Below, in pieces: positions 26,296 through 35,168 of a stretch of DNA of 64,000 nucleotides. The first letter of the stretch is position 1; the number at the start of each line of letters is the position of its first letter. A program made the position numbers and the translations under genes. Origin of the DNA: Rhizobiales bacterium Y(2018) (GTDB lineage: Bacteria > Pseudomonadota > Alphaproteobacteria > Rhizobiales > Aestuariivirgaceae); the NCBI GenBank assembly GCA_005502925.1, contig SCPD01000003.1, forward strand, positions 310,001 through 374,000, written 5' to 3'. A model generated the notes under the pieces. The model was not told the DNA's origin, made no database searches, and worked only from the letters and a program-made list of their open reading frames with translations.

Positions 26296-27153
26296 TCACT
26301 GACTCAACCGCTGGCGACGGGCGCGCAGGCGGAATTGGTAGCCGATGACGGCGATGAGAACGGTCATATTGGCGATGACAAGCAAGGTGCCGAGCGCATT
26401 GATCTGCGGCGTCAGCCCGGTCTTGAGCTGCGCATAGATATAGATCGGCAGCGTCGTGCTCCCGACACCGGTGACGAAGGTCGACATCACGAAATTGTCG
26501 AAAGACAAGGTCGCCGCCATCAGGAAGGCCGAAAGGATGGCAGGCGCCAGCGCCGGCAAGGTCACACGCAGGAAAGTCTGCCACTCATTGGCGCCGAGAT
26601 CGGCGGCGGCCTCTTCGAGACGCGGATCGAGGGCGACGGCGGCGGTGCGCATGATGAGCGTCGCGAAAGGCAACGTCACCAGCACATGGCCGATGATCAT
26701 CGAGGTAAAGCCGAGCGGCGCTTTCATGGCCACCATGAAGACGAGCAGCGCCACGGCGATGACGATCTCGGGCAGCACGATCGGCGCCAGGAGTGCCGTG
26801 GACAGCATTTCCTTGCCGGGGAACTGGCGCCTGACGATGGCGAGCGCCGTCAGGGTGCCGATCGCGGCGCTGAAGGCGCCGGCGAATAACGCGACGAAAG
26901 CACTGTTCATCACCGCCTGGCGCAGGCGCCGGTCGTCGAACACGGCGGCATACCAGTCGAGCGTCAGCCCCTGCCAGACGACGGTCGAGCGCGAGGCGTT
27001 GAAGGAATAGGCGATCAGCACGAAGATCGGGATGAACAGGAAGGCCAGGGCGGCAAATGTGAAGACCGGCGGCACCAGCCGCGCCAGACGCGTGGTCCAC
27101 ATGCTCGAGGCGGTCTCGGTGAGCAAGGCTGGAGCATCGGCGCGCATGGTCAC
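26296..27153 (-). CDS. Polyamine-type ABC permease (PotC-like)
   Basis: This 285-residue membrane protein has about six hydrophobic segments and the conserved EAA cytoplasmic loop (LEEAAADLGANEWQTFLRVTLP), which docks on the ATPase. The GTG at 27153 overlaps the PotB stop (GTGA); the ATG at 27147 would remove two residues. It pairs with the permease at 27150. Confidence 0.9.
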   Translation of the reverse strand: MTMRADAPALLTETASSMWTTRLARLVPPVFTFAALAFLFIPIFVLIAYSFNASRSTVVWQGLTLDWYAAVFDDRRLRQAVMNSAFVALFAGAFSAAIGTLTALAIVRRQFPGKEMLSTALLAPIVLPEIVIAVALLVFMVAMKAPLGFTSMIIGHVLVTLPFATLIMRTAAVALDPRLEEAAADLGANEWQTFLRVTLPALAPAILSAFLMAATLSFDNFVMSTFVTGVGSTTLPIYIYAQLKTGLTPQINALGTLLVIANMTVLIAVIGYQFRLRARRQRLSQ

Positions 27154-28010
27154 GACCTCGCCAACTCGATCTTCCGCAGCGCCCGCATATAGAGAAGGAT
27201 GCCGAGCGAGGACGCGAGAAGCAGGATGACGGAGACCGCGGCGCCCAGGGGGATGTTGCGGAATTCGAGGAACAGCTGGACGATCAGATTGCCGATGATG
27301 ATTTCCTTGCCGCCGCCCAAAAGAACCGGGATGGCGAAGACACCCATGGACGGCACGAAGACGAAGAGGACGGCCGCCATCACGCCCGAAAGCGAGAGCG
27401 GCAAGGTCACGCGCAGGAAGGACTGCAGCGGATTGGCGCCGAGATCATGGGCGGCCTCGAGCAGAGTGCGGTTGATCGGCTGCAGAGCGGCATAGATGGG
27501 CAGCACCGCCGAAGGCAGGAAGGCATAAAGCAGGCCCACCTGCACCGCGCCATAGGTACCGAGCATGCGCACGGGCTCATCGATGATGCCGAAAGCCTGG
27601 AGTGTTGCGTTGATCAGGCCGCCACGCCCCAGGAGCACGATCCAGGCCGAGATACGGATGAGGAAATTGATCCAGAACGGCACCAGGATGAGGACGAGCA
27701 GCAAGGGCGCCCAGCGTCCGGCGCGGAAGGCGATGAAATAGGCAATGGGATAGCCGATCGCCAAGGCCAGAAGGGTGTTGATCGCGGCAAGCTCGAGCGA
27801 GCCCCACATGATCGGGTGATAGATCGGATCGAGGAGCTGCGCGTAATTATTGAAGGTGAAGGCCGGCACCACGCCGCCATAGGAGTCACGCTCGGCGAAA
27901 CTGTAGGCGACGACGATCAGCAGTGGCACCAGCAGGAAGACGCCGACGATGACGATGGACGGCGTCACCATCAACAATGTCAGCAGGCGATTGCGGCCGA
28001 GCCACCTCAT
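27150..28010 (-). CDS. Polyamine-type ABC permease (PotB-like)
   Basis: This 286-residue membrane protein has the EAA loop LLEAAHDLGANPLQSFLRVT and the PotB-like segment PFWINFLIRISAWIVLLG. It is the first transport gene of the operon, two bases after the FadR-type regulator stop, so the regulator is probably co-transcribed with the transporter it controls. Confidence 0.9.
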   Translation of the reverse strand: MRWLGRNRLLTLLMVTPSIVIVGVFLLVPLLIVVAYSFAERDSYGGVVPAFTFNNYAQLLDPIYHPIMWGSLELAAINTLLALAIGYPIAYFIAFRAGRWAPLLLVLILVPFWINFLIRISAWIVLLGRGGLINATLQAFGIIDEPVRMLGTYGAVQVGLLYAFLPSAVLPIYAALQPINRTLLEAAHDLGANPLQSFLRVTLPLSLSGVMAAVLFVFVPSMGVFAIPVLLGGGKEIIIGNLIVQLFLEFRNIPLGAAVSVILLLASSLGILLYMRALRKIELARS

Positions 28011-28012
28011 CG

Positions 28013-28690
28013 TCAGCCGGCCCGCGATTCAGCGACCACCGACATGCCGGGGATCGTCGACAAGGGATGATCCATGAGATGCTGCATCATGGTCTTCTCG
28101 GCGAGATCGGCGTCGCGCCGCTTCAGCGCCTCGAGCAGCATGCGATAGGCGTCGATTTCGTCCGAAACCAGCGTCATATGCATGTTGGAGAGATAGGAGA
28201 CGCGGATCGACAGCGCATAGTGCCGGGCGATCGAGGAGAGGAGATAGGAATTGCCGGAGGCGCGGGCGAGCAGCAGGTGCATGTGCTCGTCGACTTCGAG
28301 ATTCCAGACGAGATCGGTATTGCCGGCCTTGATGCCTGCCTCGCCTTCGCGCAGCAATTCCTCGAATTCACGCAGATGCTCGGGGCGTGCGCGCTCCGCC
28401 GCGAGCCTGGCCGAGAGCCTTTCGAGCGTGCGGCGCACCTCGAAGATATGGATGACGTCGGCAGCCGAGGTGTCGGTCACGAAATAGCCGCGGCGCGGCA
28501 CGTTGCGCACGAGGTCGTCCTGGACCAGGCGCTGCAGCGCCTCGCGCAAAGGCGTGCGCCCGGCCTTCAGCCTTTCCATGACCACGGCTTCCTCGATCAG
28601 GCTGCCCGGCTTCATCTCGGTGCGGACGATGAGGCGGCGAAGCTCGCTGTAGATGCCGTCGCTTTGCAGATTGGAAGTGGTCTTCGACAC
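28013..28690 (-). CDS. GntR-family regulator, FadR/FCD type
   Basis: This 225-residue regulator has a winged helix (EEAVVMERLKAGRTPLREAL, then RRGYFVTDT) and an all-helical FCD effector domain with metal-binding residues around LEVDEHMHLLL and a late His. FCD regulators usually bind carboxylates. The start is a GTG. It leads the nine-gene operon ending at 21127 and probably represses it until the ligand or a breakdown product is present. An A/T-rich region with nested inverted repeats lies just upstream. Confidence 0.88.
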   Translation of the reverse strand: MSKTTSNLQSDGIYSELRRLIVRTEMKPGSLIEEAVVMERLKAGRTPLREALQRLVQDDLVRNVPRRGYFVTDTSAADVIHIFEVRRTLERLSARLAAERARPEHLREFEELLREGEAGIKAGNTDLVWNLEVDEHMHLLLARASGNSYLLSSIARHYALSIRVSYLSNMHMTLVSDEIDAYRMLLEALKRRDADLAEKTMMQHLMDHPLSTIPGMSVVAESRAG

Positions 28691-28731
28691 GGATATCTCT
28701 GTCAGATATTTCTAATATATTTGTGATATCC
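28691..28731. promoter_or_regulatory. A/T-rich promoter/operator region of the FadR-type operon
   Basis: Inverted repeats GGATATC (28691-28697) and GATATCC (28725-28731) flank a smaller palindrome ATATT-TCT-AATAT (28706-28718). The stretch is markedly A/T-rich compared with its surroundings and directly abuts the GTG start. It probably holds the promoter and the operator for the GntR protein; the exact site is not decided. Confidence 0.4.
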
Positions 28732-28915
28732 TGGAAACACGGCATGAGTCAACCCGCTTCCGGCGCTGCATCAACAGACGAGTCACCAGAGGGAGAAATT
28801 GAGAAAAATCTTTTGATATTAATTGGTTATGCCAAAGGCTTAGCCAATCGGCAGCCGGCGTCACCGAGATCGAGCTTAAGATCAGGCCGGAAAGACCGAC
28901 CCGCAAACCGGGGCT

Positions 28916-29914
28916 CTATTTGATCAGCCAGACGTTCTCGTTGCCGGTCGTGGCGACCGTCGGGCATTCGATGATGATGCGGATGTCATTGTAGTCACGG
29001 TCCGAGCCACCGCCCTCGGGCGGGCGGTCCTCCCAACCGTAATACATGAACTTGCCGGGCGCACAGGCGGCAGTGGCCTTCTGTGGTGTCCGGTTGGTGC
29101 CTTCGGGGATGACGCCGCCCTCGCGTACGGGCTTGCAGGCGTTGCGGTTGGCGCACAACACCGTTTCGAGCAGGCTGACGCCGAGATTGTAGCTTTCGAC
29201 GCCGGCCGTCATGACCGTGTCGGTGTAATATTCATAGAATTCGGCACGCGAGCTGTCCCATTTGGACTTCTGGGTACGGGCGTTGCGCACATTGTGCAGC
29301 CGATAGCTCATGGTCTCGCCGGCGGCACAGACTGGCATCGTGTAGTTGTAGGTCGTGCCGGCATTGTCGGCGATCGCCGTCATCTGGGTGCGGCCCTTGT
29401 CGGCCTTGTCCTTGTTCTTGGCATTGTAACAATAGACATAGATGCGGTTGTAGTCGGCGGCGTCGGGATCGAGCTGCGAGACGACCGGCGGGTTGTAGGT
29501 CAGAACCGGCTCACTGAACCGGGCCACAGCCTGCACGCTGACATTCATCTGCTTGGACAAGCCCGGAACCACGGCGAGAATGGTGACCGGTACGCTGGCG
29601 CTGGCCGTCACGCTGAAATCAGTGGGCATGACCCAACTGCCCGACGCGTTGAGGCTGGCGACTAGAGCTTTATTCTCGAATCTCTGCTGCACATTGCTGC
29701 GCAGATTGCTCACCCAAGCCTGATCATTGTCCGATGGTCCGCCCTTGGCGCCGGCGAGCGCGGCGGCATCGGCCTCGGCCTGGAGAAAGTTCCGGACCAT
29801 GGAGGCCCGGGCATAATCGATGGCGATCCCCGCAGCCGCGCACAGAGGGATCGCAAAAAGAGCGGTAAAAACGGCGACATTTCCCGCCTGATTACGCAGA
29901 AACCCACGCCCCAT
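28916..29914 (-). CDS. TadG-like protein with DUF4114-like C-terminal motif
   Basis: This 332-residue protein begins with the TadE/TadG pattern: a short basic lead, one membrane helix (GNVAVFTALFAIPLCAAAGIAI) and YARASMVRNFLQAEADAAAL, as in putative Flp-pilus-assembly TadG proteins. The rest is probably periplasmic or external, with several cysteines. It ends with EDRPPEGGGSDRDYNDIRI, very like the acidic calcium-type motif of DUF4114. A GGAGG site precedes the ATG. No other tad or pilus gene is in the window, so it is an orphan here. A surface or cell-envelope role is inference. Confidence 0.75.
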   Translation of the reverse strand: MGRGFLRNQAGNVAVFTALFAIPLCAAAGIAIDYARASMVRNFLQAEADAAALAGAKGGPSDNDQAWVSNLRSNVQQRFENKALVASLNASGSWVMPTDFSVTASASVPVTILAVVPGLSKQMNVSVQAVARFSEPVLTYNPPVVSQLDPDAADYNRIYVYCYNAKNKDKADKGRTQMTAIADNAGTTYNYTMPVCAAGETMSYRLHNVRNARTQKSKWDSSRAEFYEYYTDTVMTAGVESYNLGVSLLETVLCANRNACKPVREGGVIPEGTNRTPQKATAACAPGKFMYYGWEDRPPEGGGSDRDYNDIRIIIECPTVATTGNENVWLIK

Positions 29915-30068
29915 GCTCAGCCCTCCGCGACGTCGGACCGGTATGCCCGAGCGTAATAATGGGACATATCAGAAAGGGCCATCGCGATAGGAATCATATG
30001 TGTCCCGATAGTTTATACAATCTCAACGGGTAAGATCGCCGGCCACCCTGCAGGATATGTGCCAATCT

Positions 30069-31376
30069 TCAGGCCGGATTCTCCAGCGAGAACATGTCGG
30101 TCTGCTCGTCGTAGGCGAAATATTCCGCATAACGGGCCCAGTTGGTCACCGTCTGCACGGTCTCGCCGGCATCCCGTTCCGACATGTGATCCTCGAGCTC
30201 ATCACGGAAGCGCCGCGCCGGCGCCATATGGGTCGGCCGCTCGCCCAGGATGCGGCGGATATGAGCCGCCAGCGGTACATAGGCCTGAAGCTGCTGGGCG
30301 AAGATGCGCTTCCTGTCATCGACGCCGCTTTCGGCGAAGTGCTTTCCGGTCTGGGTCAGCTGGATATCGCCGCCCGCCAGCTCGGCGAAACGGAGGAGTT
30401 GCAGGGTCTCGGCGACCGGGAACAGATCGTCGATCTCATGCTGGAGGCCCGCCGCCAAGGGCGGCAGGTCGGCGCGGCCATTATAGGGCGGTGCGGCAAC
30501 CGCCTCGATGAGGCCCGACAGGAGGTTGGTGGAGATGCGGCGCAGGGTCAAAGCGATGCCGGTGCCCCGAAAAAGGCCGCTCTGCCCCGGCGCCTGATCG
30601 CGCATCGTCATCTTCACATAGATCTTCTCGACCAGGTCGCGGAAGGCCGGATCGAGCCGGTTGCGCGGCTGCGGAAGATCGACGCGGATTTCCGCGATGA
30701 CGCGACCCGGATTGGACCCGAACATGAGGATGCGGTCGCACATCAGCACCGCCTCCTCGATATTGTGGGTGACCATCAGGATCGCCTCGATCGGCATGCG
30801 GCCCTCGCACCACAAATCGAGCAGGTCGGTGCGCAGGGTCTCGGCGGTGAGCACGTCGAGCGCTGAAAACGGCTCGTCCATCAACAGCACTTTGGGGCGG
30901 ACGACCAAAGCGCGGGCGAGGCCGACGCGCTGGCGCATGCCGCCCGACAATTCCTTGGGGTAGGCGCTTTCGAAACCGTCGAGGCCGATGAGGTCGATGG
31001 CATCGAGGGCACGTTTGCGCCGTTCCGCAGGAGCAACACCTTGCGCCTCGAGGCCGAACTCGACATTCTGCAGGACGGTGAGCCAGGGGAACAAGGCGAA
31101 GCTCTGGAACACCACGGCGATCGCCGGCGACGGGCCTGTCAAAGCGCGCCCCTCGCAAGTGATGGTCCCGCTCGACGGCTTGATGAGGCCGGTCATGGCG
31201 CGCAGCAAGGTGGATTTGCCGGAGCCCGAGCGGCCAAGCAGGCCGACGATTTCGTTGCGCGCGAGTGTGACATCGACATTGTCGAGCACCACGAGCGTTC
31301 TCGACGACGGCCGGGCGTAGGACTGGCACACGTCCCTCGCGATGATGAGGGCTTTGTTGGCGATGGCGTCGTTCAT
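30069..31376 (-). CDS. Nitrate/taurine-type ABC ATPase with AAA-associated C-terminal domain
   Basis: This 435-residue protein has an N-terminal ATPase of the NitT/TauT family: Walker A GRSGSGKST (48-56), signature LSGGMRQRVGLARAL, Walker B VLLMDEPFSALD. A C-terminal extension of about 150 residues (from roughly 285) matches the helical AAA-associated domain found in this subgroup. An AGGGAGA site precedes the ATG. It is 24 bp downstream of the double-permease gene with no binding-protein gene nearby. The substrate is unknown. Confidence 0.87.
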   Translation of the reverse strand: MNDAIANKALIIARDVCQSYARPSSRTLVVLDNVDVTLARNEIVGLLGRSGSGKSTLLRAMTGLIKPSSGTITCEGRALTGPSPAIAVVFQSFALFPWLTVLQNVEFGLEAQGVAPAERRKRALDAIDLIGLDGFESAYPKELSGGMRQRVGLARALVVRPKVLLMDEPFSALDVLTAETLRTDLLDLWCEGRMPIEAILMVTHNIEEAVLMCDRILMFGSNPGRVIAEIRVDLPQPRNRLDPAFRDLVEKIYVKMTMRDQAPGQSGLFRGTGIALTLRRISTNLLSGLIEAVAAPPYNGRADLPPLAAGLQHEIDDLFPVAETLQLLRFAELAGGDIQLTQTGKHFAESGVDDRKRIFAQQLQAYVPLAAHIRRILGERPTHMAPARRFRDELEDHMSERDAGETVQTVTNWARYAEYFAYDEQTDMFSLENPA

Positions 31377-31400
31377 GACAGATCTCCCTGCAACGGACAG

Positions 31401-33155
31401 TCAATCGAGGCGCAGGCGGCGCTCGGCGAAGACGAAGAGCGGGCGCCACAAAGCGCGGTTGAAGAAGGTGACGAAGAGCGACATGACGGCGATGCCCAGA
31501 AGCACACGCGGGAAGTCGCCGGCCGCCGTGGCGTTGGCGATATAGGAACCGAGCCCATAGGCTTCGAGCTTCGCATCGCCCCAGCTCGCCACTTCCGCGA
31601 CGATGCTGGCGTTCCATGAGCCGCCGGAGGCGGTGATGGCGCCGGTGACATAATATGGAAAGACGGCGGGCAGAGCGACATAGCGCCACCAAGGCCAGGA
31701 TCTGATCTGGTAGACGGCGGCCACCTCGCGCAGATCGGTCGGGATGGCACTGGCGCCGGCGATAACATTGAACAGAATGTACCATTGCGTGCCGAGGATC
31801 ATGAGCGGCGACAGCCAGATATTGGCGCTGACGCCGGTCGCGACGATGGCGAGGACCGCGACGGGAAACAGCACATTGGCGGGAAAGGCGGCCATGAACT
31901 GAGCCAGCGGCTGAACCTGCTCGGCGACTTTCGGACGGAGCCCGATCCATACGCCGATCGGGACCCAGATCAGGCTCGCCAGCGCGATGAGGATAACGAC
32001 GCGCACCAATGTCGCGAGGCCTCTGCCCAAGGCGTCGAGAACATCGGTGAAGCCCAAGGTCGTTTTGAGATAGTCCACGACCAATACAGCGCCCCAGGCC
32101 GCCAGAGCCACGATCACAGCGAACCAGGCATAATCCGCGAGACGCGTGCTCTTTGCCGCGCCCACGGCAATGGAGCGCGCCCCGGCGCCGCCCAGGCGGA
32201 GGAGAAGCAGACGCTGCCAGGCCCAGGCGAAAGGCGCCGTGACCGTCTTCATCACGCGGGTCCGGCGGGCGAGCTCATAGACCCAGGAGCGCGGCTTTTC
32301 CTGGCTCGCCACCTGCTCGGCGCGGAAGCGATCGGCCCAGGCGACGATCGGCCGGAAGAGCAACTGGTCATAAAGCGCGATGACAATGGCCATGGCGAGC
32401 ACGGCCCAGCCGATGGCGGCGAAGTCACGCGCGTCGATGGCCGTCGCCAGCCAGGAGCCGATGCCCGGCAGATCGACCGTTCTGTCGCCGACGGTGATCG
32501 CCTCGGAGGCGACGACGAAGAACCAGCCGCCTGACATCGACATCATCATGTTCCAGATGAGGCCCGGCGTGGCGAAAGGCGCCTCCAGGCGCCAGAAGCG
32601 TTGCCAGGCCGAGAGGCCGAAGCCGCGGCTCACCTCGTCGAGATCGCGCGGCACGGTCTTCAGCGACTGATAGAAGGAGAAGGCCATGTTCCAGGCCTGG
32701 CTGGTGAAGATGGCGAAGATCGCGGCGCATTCGGCGCCGAGCTGCTGGCCGGGAAACAGTCCGGTGAAAAAAGTGACGGTGAAGGTCAGGAAGCCCAGGA
32801 CCGGCACCGACTGGAGGATGTCGAGCGCCGGGATGATGACCATTTCAGCGCGCCGGCTCTTGGCGGCGAGCGTCGCCACGACAAGGGTGAAGAGGAGGGA
32901 GGCGAACATCGCCGCGAACATGCGCAAGGTGGTGCGCAGCGCATATTCCGGCAGCCGCATCGGATCGAGCTCGATCGGATGACGGGTGAGCTGGTCGAGT
33001 GGTGCGTGCATCGCCGCCCCGCCATGGATGACCAGGACGATGACCGTCATGATCAGGATGAAGGCGATGAGGTCATAGCCATTGGGCAGGAGCCGGACAT
33101 GGCTCAGCACCGCGAGCGCACTGCGGCGGTTACGATCGTTGAAGAACAGGCCCAT
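31401..33155 (-). CDS. Nitrate/taurine-type ABC permease, two fused permease domains
   Basis: This 584-residue membrane protein contains two BPD-transport domains in tandem, each with an EAA-like loop: DEVSRGFGLSAWQRFWRLEA in the first half and LREVAAVYQIRSWPWWRYV in the second. It can therefore form the whole pore as one polypeptide. I chose ATG 33155, which has a GAGGTG site seven bases upstream, over an in-frame GTG at 33182. It is paired with the ATPase at 30069. No periplasmic binding protein accompanies the pair. Confidence 0.87.
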   Translation of the reverse strand: MGLFFNDRNRRSALAVLSHVRLLPNGYDLIAFILIMTVIVLVIHGGAAMHAPLDQLTRHPIELDPMRLPEYALRTTLRMFAAMFASLLFTLVVATLAAKSRRAEMVIIPALDILQSVPVLGFLTFTVTFFTGLFPGQQLGAECAAIFAIFTSQAWNMAFSFYQSLKTVPRDLDEVSRGFGLSAWQRFWRLEAPFATPGLIWNMMMSMSGGWFFVVASEAITVGDRTVDLPGIGSWLATAIDARDFAAIGWAVLAMAIVIALYDQLLFRPIVAWADRFRAEQVASQEKPRSWVYELARRTRVMKTVTAPFAWAWQRLLLLRLGGAGARSIAVGAAKSTRLADYAWFAVIVALAAWGAVLVVDYLKTTLGFTDVLDALGRGLATLVRVVILIALASLIWVPIGVWIGLRPKVAEQVQPLAQFMAAFPANVLFPVAVLAIVATGVSANIWLSPLMILGTQWYILFNVIAGASAIPTDLREVAAVYQIRSWPWWRYVALPAVFPYYVTGAITASGGSWNASIVAEVASWGDAKLEAYGLGSYIANATAAGDFPRVLLGIAVMSLFVTFFNRALWRPLFVFAERRLRLD

Positions 33156-33490
33156 CTCGTCCACCTCACACCGATCCGTCACGGATCAGGAGGGCGGATG
33201 GATTGACGCTAGACGCGCCCGGCCAACACCTGCACCGCGAGATCCGACGGGGGATTTTTCATCGCTGTATCGTGTGTCCGATGCCCGAATGACGCCGGAC
33301 ACCAACTAGGGTCGTTATCCATGTCTCAATCTTGTGGTTGGGAACAATACACTGTCGGTCACGTGCGCCGCCTGCCTGAGCAAGTCAAGGTGCCGGAAGA
33401 AACCTGTACCAAAGATAATGTTATAGCCCGATGTTCACTTTACCGATCCTCCATGTTCGGCCGCCGGCCGTCTCGCTAGCAAGGGCATCC
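33156..33490. promoter_or_regulatory. Divergent intergenic region
   Basis: This 335-bp region separates the double-permease gene (leftward) from the aspartoacylase-like gene (rightward). It holds a perfect GATCCGT-C-ACGGATC palindrome (33173-33187), 18 bases upstream of the permease start, and a longer inverted repeat GTGTCCG / CGGACAC (33274-33280 and 33296-33302). I see no convincing gene in it. Both promoters presumably lie here, but I cannot name the -35/-10 boxes with confidence. Confidence 0.4.
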
Positions 33491-34483
33491 ATGATCGTCT
33501 CACCGCATCATCTCGACCTTACCGTGACGGGCAAACAGCATCTCGACATCCATCTTGCCGATGGCCTGTCCCTGCCCTTGACCATTGTCCATCGCGGCCA
33601 GGGCCCTGCCGTGCTGGTGGTGGGCGGCACACATGGCGATGAATTCGAAGGCCAGATCGCGGTGACGCGGCTCGCCCGCGCCATTGCGACCGAGGATGTC
33701 CAGGGCACGCTTATCCTCATGCCGTTTCACAATGTGCCGGCCTGCCAGGCCGGCACGCGGCTCACGCCGGATGACGGCAGCGATCTCAACCGGCTCTATG
33801 GCCGCCCCCACGGTTCGGGCCCGGCCCATCTCATTGCCCGGTTCGTCGAGACTACACTCCTGCACCATATCGACTGGGTCATCGATCTGCATTCCGGCGG
33901 CAGTGCACATGAATTCGTGCTGAGCTCGAATGTTCAGGCGCGCTACCCTTCCCCTGAAGGTGATGCGATGCTGGCGCCCCTCCTCGCTTTCGACGCACCC
34001 TATGCCATCGTCTTCGACGAAGTCCCCGCCTCACCCCATATGCCGCATGGTGGCACGCTGGAGGAAGCGGCGCGCGCACTCGGCAAAAAGGCGATCTCTT
34101 CCGAACTGGGTGGCGCCGGACGTGCCACGCCGCAGTCGCTCGCCGTCGCCGAGCGCGGCTTGCACAATCTGCTGTCCCATATCGGCGTCGTTCCATCCGA
34201 TGACGCGACACGACCCGAACAGAGCCGGTCGCGCCTGCTCTTCCTGGGACGACCGGAGCATCATGTGAAGATCGCGACGACCGGCTGCTTCGCGCCGCTC
34301 GTCGAGCTCGGCTCAGAAGTTCGCCACGGCGATCTTCTCGGCCATATCGAGAGCCCCGAAGCCGCCGAAGCCATTCATGCCCCGACGGCCGGCGTCGTCA
34401 TCGCGGTGGCGAGCCGGGGACTGCAGCAGAAGGGCAATGCCGTCATCTATCTCGCCGACGACATCACTCCAGAAAAGACTTGA
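33491..34483 (+). CDS. Succinylglutamate desuccinylase/aspartoacylase-family protein
   Basis: This 330-residue zinc carboxypeptidase-like enzyme has the metal motif GGTHGDEFEG (His48, Glu51), substrate Asn-Arg in DLNRLYG (100-101), the third ligand in DLHSGG (His134) and the catalytic Glu context ISSELGG. The family removes acyl groups from N-acyl amino acids. The frame opens at 33431; I prefer the ATG at 33491, which lies behind an AAGGGC and starts where family members start. It is monocistronic, and its 3' end overlaps the convergent HpaI aldolase gene by 20 bases. Because an amino-acid importer operon faces it, N-acyl amino acids are a sensible substrate guess. Confidence 0.85.
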   Translation: MIVSPHHLDLTVTGKQHLDIHLADGLSLPLTIVHRGQGPAVLVVGGTHGDEFEGQIAVTRLARAIATEDVQGTLILMPFHNVPACQAGTRLTPDDGSDLNRLYGRPHGSGPAHLIARFVETTLLHHIDWVIDLHSGGSAHEFVLSSNVQARYPSPEGDAMLAPLLAFDAPYAIVFDEVPASPHMPHGGTLEEAARALGKKAISSELGGAGRATPQSLAVAERGLHNLLSHIGVVPSDDATRPEQSRSRLLFLGRPEHHVKIATTGCFAPLVELGSEVRHGDLLGHIESPEAAEAIHAPTAGVVIAVASRGLQQKGNAVIYLADDITPEKT

Positions 34484-35168
34484 AGCCGACCATCATCGCG
34501 GTGAGCTCATCGCCCCCGGCGACGAAGCTGGCGCCCAGCCCGGCAGCCTGGTTTGCATAATTGCGCGTCGGCCCGGCGGCGGCGAAGCGCTTGCCCGCCT
34601 TGCGCGCGGCTTCAGCGACCAGCTTCAGATCGGCCGCGTCCGCCGCCGTGTCGGCGAAGAGGCCGCGGCCACGGGTCAGCGACAGGTCGCCCGGCCCGAT
34701 GAACAGGCCATCGACGCAAGGCAGAGCGGCGATCTCCGCCATGGCGGCGAAGGCGCCCGGCGTCTCGATCATGGCGTAGCAGAGCCGCTTGGCGTTCTCG
34801 GCCGCGATATAGTCCGCGCCGACGCTGCCATATTTCATGGTCCGGCTGTAGCCGATGCCGCGCGAGCCGAGCGGTGGATATTTGGAGAAGGCGGTGACCC
34901 GCGCTGCGTGGTCGAGGCTCTCGATCTGCGGCAGGATGACGCCCGCCGCGCCCATATCGAGCGCCGCCTGGATCTGGATCCGGCTCGCTTCCCCCACCCG
35001 CACATAAGGCTCGAGGCCGATCCCGGCGCAGAAGGACACCAGCCGGTCGAGCGCCGTCACATCGAGGACGCCATGCTCGCCGTCGAACACCACCATGTCG
35101 TAGCCGGCAAGACGCGCGATCTCGCAGGCCTGCTGATTGGCCGTCTGCAGCCAAAAGGCTTGTTTCAT
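34464..35168 (-). CDS. HpcH/HpaI-family aldolase, second copy
   Basis: This 234-residue class II aldolase has VVFDGEHGVLD (catalytic His), GVILPQIESLDHA, AMIETPGAF (metal Glu) and LFIGPGDLSLTRGRG (metal Asp). It is clearly a paralogue of the enzyme at 22614, sharing SKYPPLGSRG-like and SLTRGRG segments. It is the last gene of a polar-amino-acid importer operon and overlaps RidA by ATGA. It probably releases pyruvate from a hydroxy-keto acid derived from the imported compound. Confidence 0.85.
   Translation of the reverse strand: MKQAFWLQTANQQACEIARLAGYDMVVFDGEHGVLDVTALDRLVSFCAGIGLEPYVRVGEASRIQIQAALDMGAAGVILPQIESLDHAARVTAFSKYPPLGSRGIGYSRTMKYGSVGADYIAAENAKRLCYAMIETPGAFAAMAEIAALPCVDGLFIGPGDLSLTRGRGLFADTAADAADLKLVAEAARKAGKRFAAAGPTRNYANQAAGLGASFVAGGDELTAMMVGFKSFLE

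Noticed and set aside
28723-28923. Small open frame in the gap upstream of the FadR-type gene
   Set aside because: No ribosome site, no motif, and the gap is A/T-rich regulatory DNA. I see no gene in it.
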